DNA of 64,000 bases, taken from NCBI RefSeq assembly GCF_001652915.1, contig NZ_BBQI01000030.1:1-64000 (forward strand). Direction: 5' to 3'. The DNA comes from Cupriavidus sp. D384. Its GTDB lineage: Bacteria > Pseudomonadota > Gammaproteobacteria > Burkholderiales > Burkholderiaceae. The notes beneath the pieces were generated by a model. That model had not been told where the DNA came from and did not search any database. It saw only the letters and a list, made by a program, of their open reading frames with translations. This document shows, piece after piece, positions 62,102 to 64,000 of this stretch (position 1 is the stretch's first letter; every line of letters begins with the position of its first letter). The position numbers and the translations under genes are program-made.

Positions 62102-63217
62102 ATGAAATTTCCGACCAAGGATGAACGCACGCCGTTCTATTTTCGGCAAGTAGGCAAGCCGCTGGGGCAGTGGGAGTTGGAGCACAGGCTATCCATCAGC
62201 CGCCCCGCGATTGACGAAGCCGTGGAGTACGGTAACGTCTATCGCATCGACTCGACTTGCCTGGAGATCACTGACGAGTCGCAATCGCGCATGCAGAACG
62301 TGGGGATGCTTTGGTTGATCTGTTCAGCGGCAACTGTGTTACTCCTTACTCTTGGCCTGCTCGCCGCAACGAGTCCGTTCCGAGATAGTGCCGAAATGAT
62401 GGCGAAGGGCGGATATTGGCCTGGCACGATTATCGGTGCATTAATTACCTTGTCCGCTGGCGGCTTCTTCGGCCTGCTGGCCTTCGATCCGATGCGGCGG
62501 AACATGTTCACGCTGAAGCGCCGCCCGATCCGGCTGAACCGCAAGACGCGCCGCATCTACGCCATCCGTACCAAGGACGCCGGTGGCATCTGGGAAGTCC
62601 CCTGGAGCGAGGACGAATTCTTCTGTGTGGGCCACCGACGCATGGGCGGGCTGTCGCGCGCCTATGACATGTACGATATCCGCCACTACCAGCTTGACGC
62701 CGACGGCAACGTGGTGCGGGCCTTCGTGCTCGGCCAGTTCGCGCTGTCGCTCGAAGCGATCCACGCACAATGGGAGTACTACCGCCGCTACATGCAGAAT
62801 GGCCCAGCCGGATTGCCTGAGCCTCATCACTTCTGGGCGCCACGGGAGACCTTCTGGGAGGGGTACAAGATCTGCCGGTGCGGCAAAAGCTCCAGCGCCC
62901 TCGGTGCCCTGAGCGACATCATATTCCTTCCGTTCGTCCTGCTCGATGCCTTCGCCCGCTGGCTCGTGCTGGTGACCTGCAGCGATCCCGTATGGCCACC
63001 GGAGATCGAGGCGGCCTGCAAGCCCATGCCCAACGATCCGTACGCGCGTCCCTATGCCGACGACTATATCGGTGAGCGCAGTAGACCAGGAGGGAAACCC
63101 TCGCGCGAAGACCTGGAGCGGATGTGGGTACAACAGCCTCAGCGCCAGCGCGACGGCGCGCTGACGCGCGCCGAGGCGGAAGACCTGATTCGACAGCAGA
63201 CGGAGGCCGCGGCATGA
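62102..63217 (+). CDS. DUF6708-like membrane protein, T6SS-associated
   Basis: A 371-residue protein with two membrane helices near residues 72-90 and 110-130 that separate a short N-terminal domain from a larger cytoplasmic domain. The block RNMFTLKRRPIRLNRKTRRIYAIR, residues about 138-160, followed by WEVPWSEDEFFCV, resembles the DUF6708 family as I recall it, whose members sit near vgrG genes. It overlaps the next gene by 4 bp. An immunity or effector role is suggested by position only. The C-terminal 60 residues are charged and probably disordered. Confidence 0.7.
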   Translation: MKFPTKDERTPFYFRQVGKPLGQWELEHRLSISRPAIDEAVEYGNVYRIDSTCLEITDESQSRMQNVGMLWLICSAATVLLLTLGLLAATSPFRDSAEMMAKGGYWPGTIIGALITLSAGGFFGLLAFDPMRRNMFTLKRRPIRLNRKTRRIYAIRTKDAGGIWEVPWSEDEFFCVGHRRMGGLSRAYDMYDIRHYQLDADGNVVRAFVLGQFALSLEAIHAQWEYYRRYMQNGPAGLPEPHHFWAPRETFWEGYKICRCGKSSSALGALSDIIFLPFVLLDAFARWLVLVTCSDPVWPPEIEAACKPMPNDPYARPYADDYIGERSRPGGKPSREDLERMWVQQPQRQRDGALTRAEAEDLIRQQTEAAA

Positions 63218-63897
63218 CGACGATCCTGACGCCGCCCACGCTTTATTGCGTGCGTCTCACGGACCGGTTGCCCAACGGCAAGGAAAGTGCGCGCCTTCTT
63301 GCGAATCATTGGGAAGGTGAAATCATGCTGACGACTTACCTGTCGCCGCTCGATGCCATGCTGCACTCGTCGCGCAGCGGCAAAGCATCGTCAAGCACGC
63401 ACACCCACGTTCGGCTCGATGAGCTTGATCCCGGTTGGCTCAGTCTCGCCCGCGCGGATGGTTTTGTTCGTGTGGAGGTCATCTGCGGGTTCTGCGCGAA
63501 AGATGAGCATCTGATCAGGGGGCCGCACGGCGGATTGGAGGCTTATAGCATTCCAGATGCGGTGCATGCGTACCCAATGGGGGAGCGTGTGTCGCTGCGC
63601 ACCGATCTTCATATCTGGCAAGAGGTCGATCTCATCTTCGAGAGCACGGGGCTGTTTGCGTGGCAGGAGACCGCTGCCAACCAGAGCCTGTGGGATGCAG
63701 CGCGATACCACCGCGCGCTGAAAGAAATGTGTCGACCGGCAAGAGATTTTCGAGGTGATATCGATGTGCGGGACATGAACCAGATCGCCGTCTTTGATCC
63801 CGAGGCTGGGGCATGGCATTTTGTGCCGCGCGTTCCGCACGAACGTTCAGTAATGACGCCTGGAGCGTCAGGTTTCACCCCTGGGCTTCGAGATTGA
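63214..63897 (+). CDS. Unknown protein coupled to the DUF6708-like gene
   Basis: A 227-residue protein without signal peptide or membrane helix. The start overlaps the upstream stop as ATGA (63214-63217), so the pair is translationally coupled. It is rich in charged and aromatic residues (WQEVDLIFESTGLFAWQE, DPEAGAWHFVPRVPHERS) and has a single CGFC pair near residue 91. I do not recognise a family. With the gene upstream it may be an effector-immunity or chaperone pair left after the vgrG was truncated. Confidence 0.6.
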   Translation: MTTILTPPTLYCVRLTDRLPNGKESARLLANHWEGEIMLTTYLSPLDAMLHSSRSGKASSSTHTHVRLDELDPGWLSLARADGFVRVEVICGFCAKDEHLIRGPHGGLEAYSIPDAVHAYPMGERVSLRTDLHIWQEVDLIFESTGLFAWQETAANQSLWDAARYHRALKEMCRPARDFRGDIDVRDMNQIAVFDPEAGAWHFVPRVPHERSVMTPGASGFTPGLRD

Positions 63898-63936
63898 ATT
63901 CGCCCGACAGATCACAGGGTTACAGGCTTTTTGGCG

Positions 63937-64000
63937 ATGGATGTCGGGAGCCCGGTCGACCCGCGTCTTGACCTTGCAAGGGAGCACTTTGAAGGATGCG
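63937..64000 (+). CDS. Possible start of a further gene, cut by the window end
   Basis: An ATG at 63937 opens a frame (MDVGSPVDPRLDLAREHFEG) that remains open to the end of the window. There is no strong ribosome site, so it may be chance. Given the direction of the preceding genes, a next gene in the same island is plausible. Confidence 0.25.
   Translation, partial: MDVGSPVDPRLDLAREHFEGC

Overview
The window reads as chromosomal DNA of a GC-rich betaproteobacterium of the Burkholderiaceae, most likely Cupriavidus or a close relative. The reasons are the dense high-GC coding, two Bug-type (TctC-like) periplasmic receptors, three Burkholderiales OmpC-type porins, many LysR regulators beside catabolic genes, and type VI secretion (T6SS) genes at both ends. 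The genus is inferred from gene content; I ran no search. No rRNA, tRNA, CRISPR array or intact insertion sequence was seen.

Layout: 0.1-2.8 kb, a T6SS DUF2235 lipase effector with a lipoprotein partner. 2.9-7.8 kb, LrgA/LrgB, the end-joining protein Ku with a MerR-TPR protein, and an EAL phosphodiesterase. 7.8-13.8 kb, MntH, an FmdB zinc ribbon, an EmrB-type exporter divergent from its MarR, and a TctDE-like two-component pair. 14-16.4 kb, two tandemly duplicated porins. 16.4-19 kb, a sugar/sorbosone dehydrogenase lipoprotein, a GFA protein and a small secreted protein. 19.2-25.9 kb, a sugar-acid operon (Bug receptor, Ldh-type dehydrogenase, GarL-like aldolase, GlxR-like reductase, LysR) facing a ThDP enzyme. 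26-30 kb, a small gene behind two LexA boxes, an ECF41 sigma factor, a LysR and the 2-oxoadipate enzyme HglS. 30-38.2 kb, a porin and a minus-strand catabolic cluster (IclR, cyclase, substrate-binding protein, Cys-less thiolase, DUF35 protein, ADP-forming acyl-CoA ligase).

38.5-49.4 kb holds housekeeping and accessory genes: an AI-2E family permease, small envelope proteins, a LysR/Bug/MmgE-PrpD locus, a NUDIX-metallo-beta-lactamase fusion and DNA polymerase II. 49.5-53.9 kb holds a large lipoprotein and an ECF sigma/anti-sigma pair divergent from a ferritin-like protein. 54-60.7 kb is a four-gene cluster (HlyD-like adaptor, six-hairpin glycosidase-like protein, cellulose-synthase-like GT2 with a PilZ domain, TolC/NodT-like outer membrane factor) that looks like a complete c-di-GMP-controlled polysaccharide synthesis and export machine. 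60.7-61.7 kb has no convincing gene. 61.7-63.9 kb carries a truncated vgrG followed by two coupled genes of unknown function.

The most notable signals are the tandem LexA boxes in front of an unknown 120-residue protein, the polysaccharide cluster, the thiolase-like protein lacking its reactive cysteine beside a DUF35 partner, the vgrG remnant with orphan cargo, and a palindromic repeat family whose copy at 45.1 kb forms a REPIN-like doublet.
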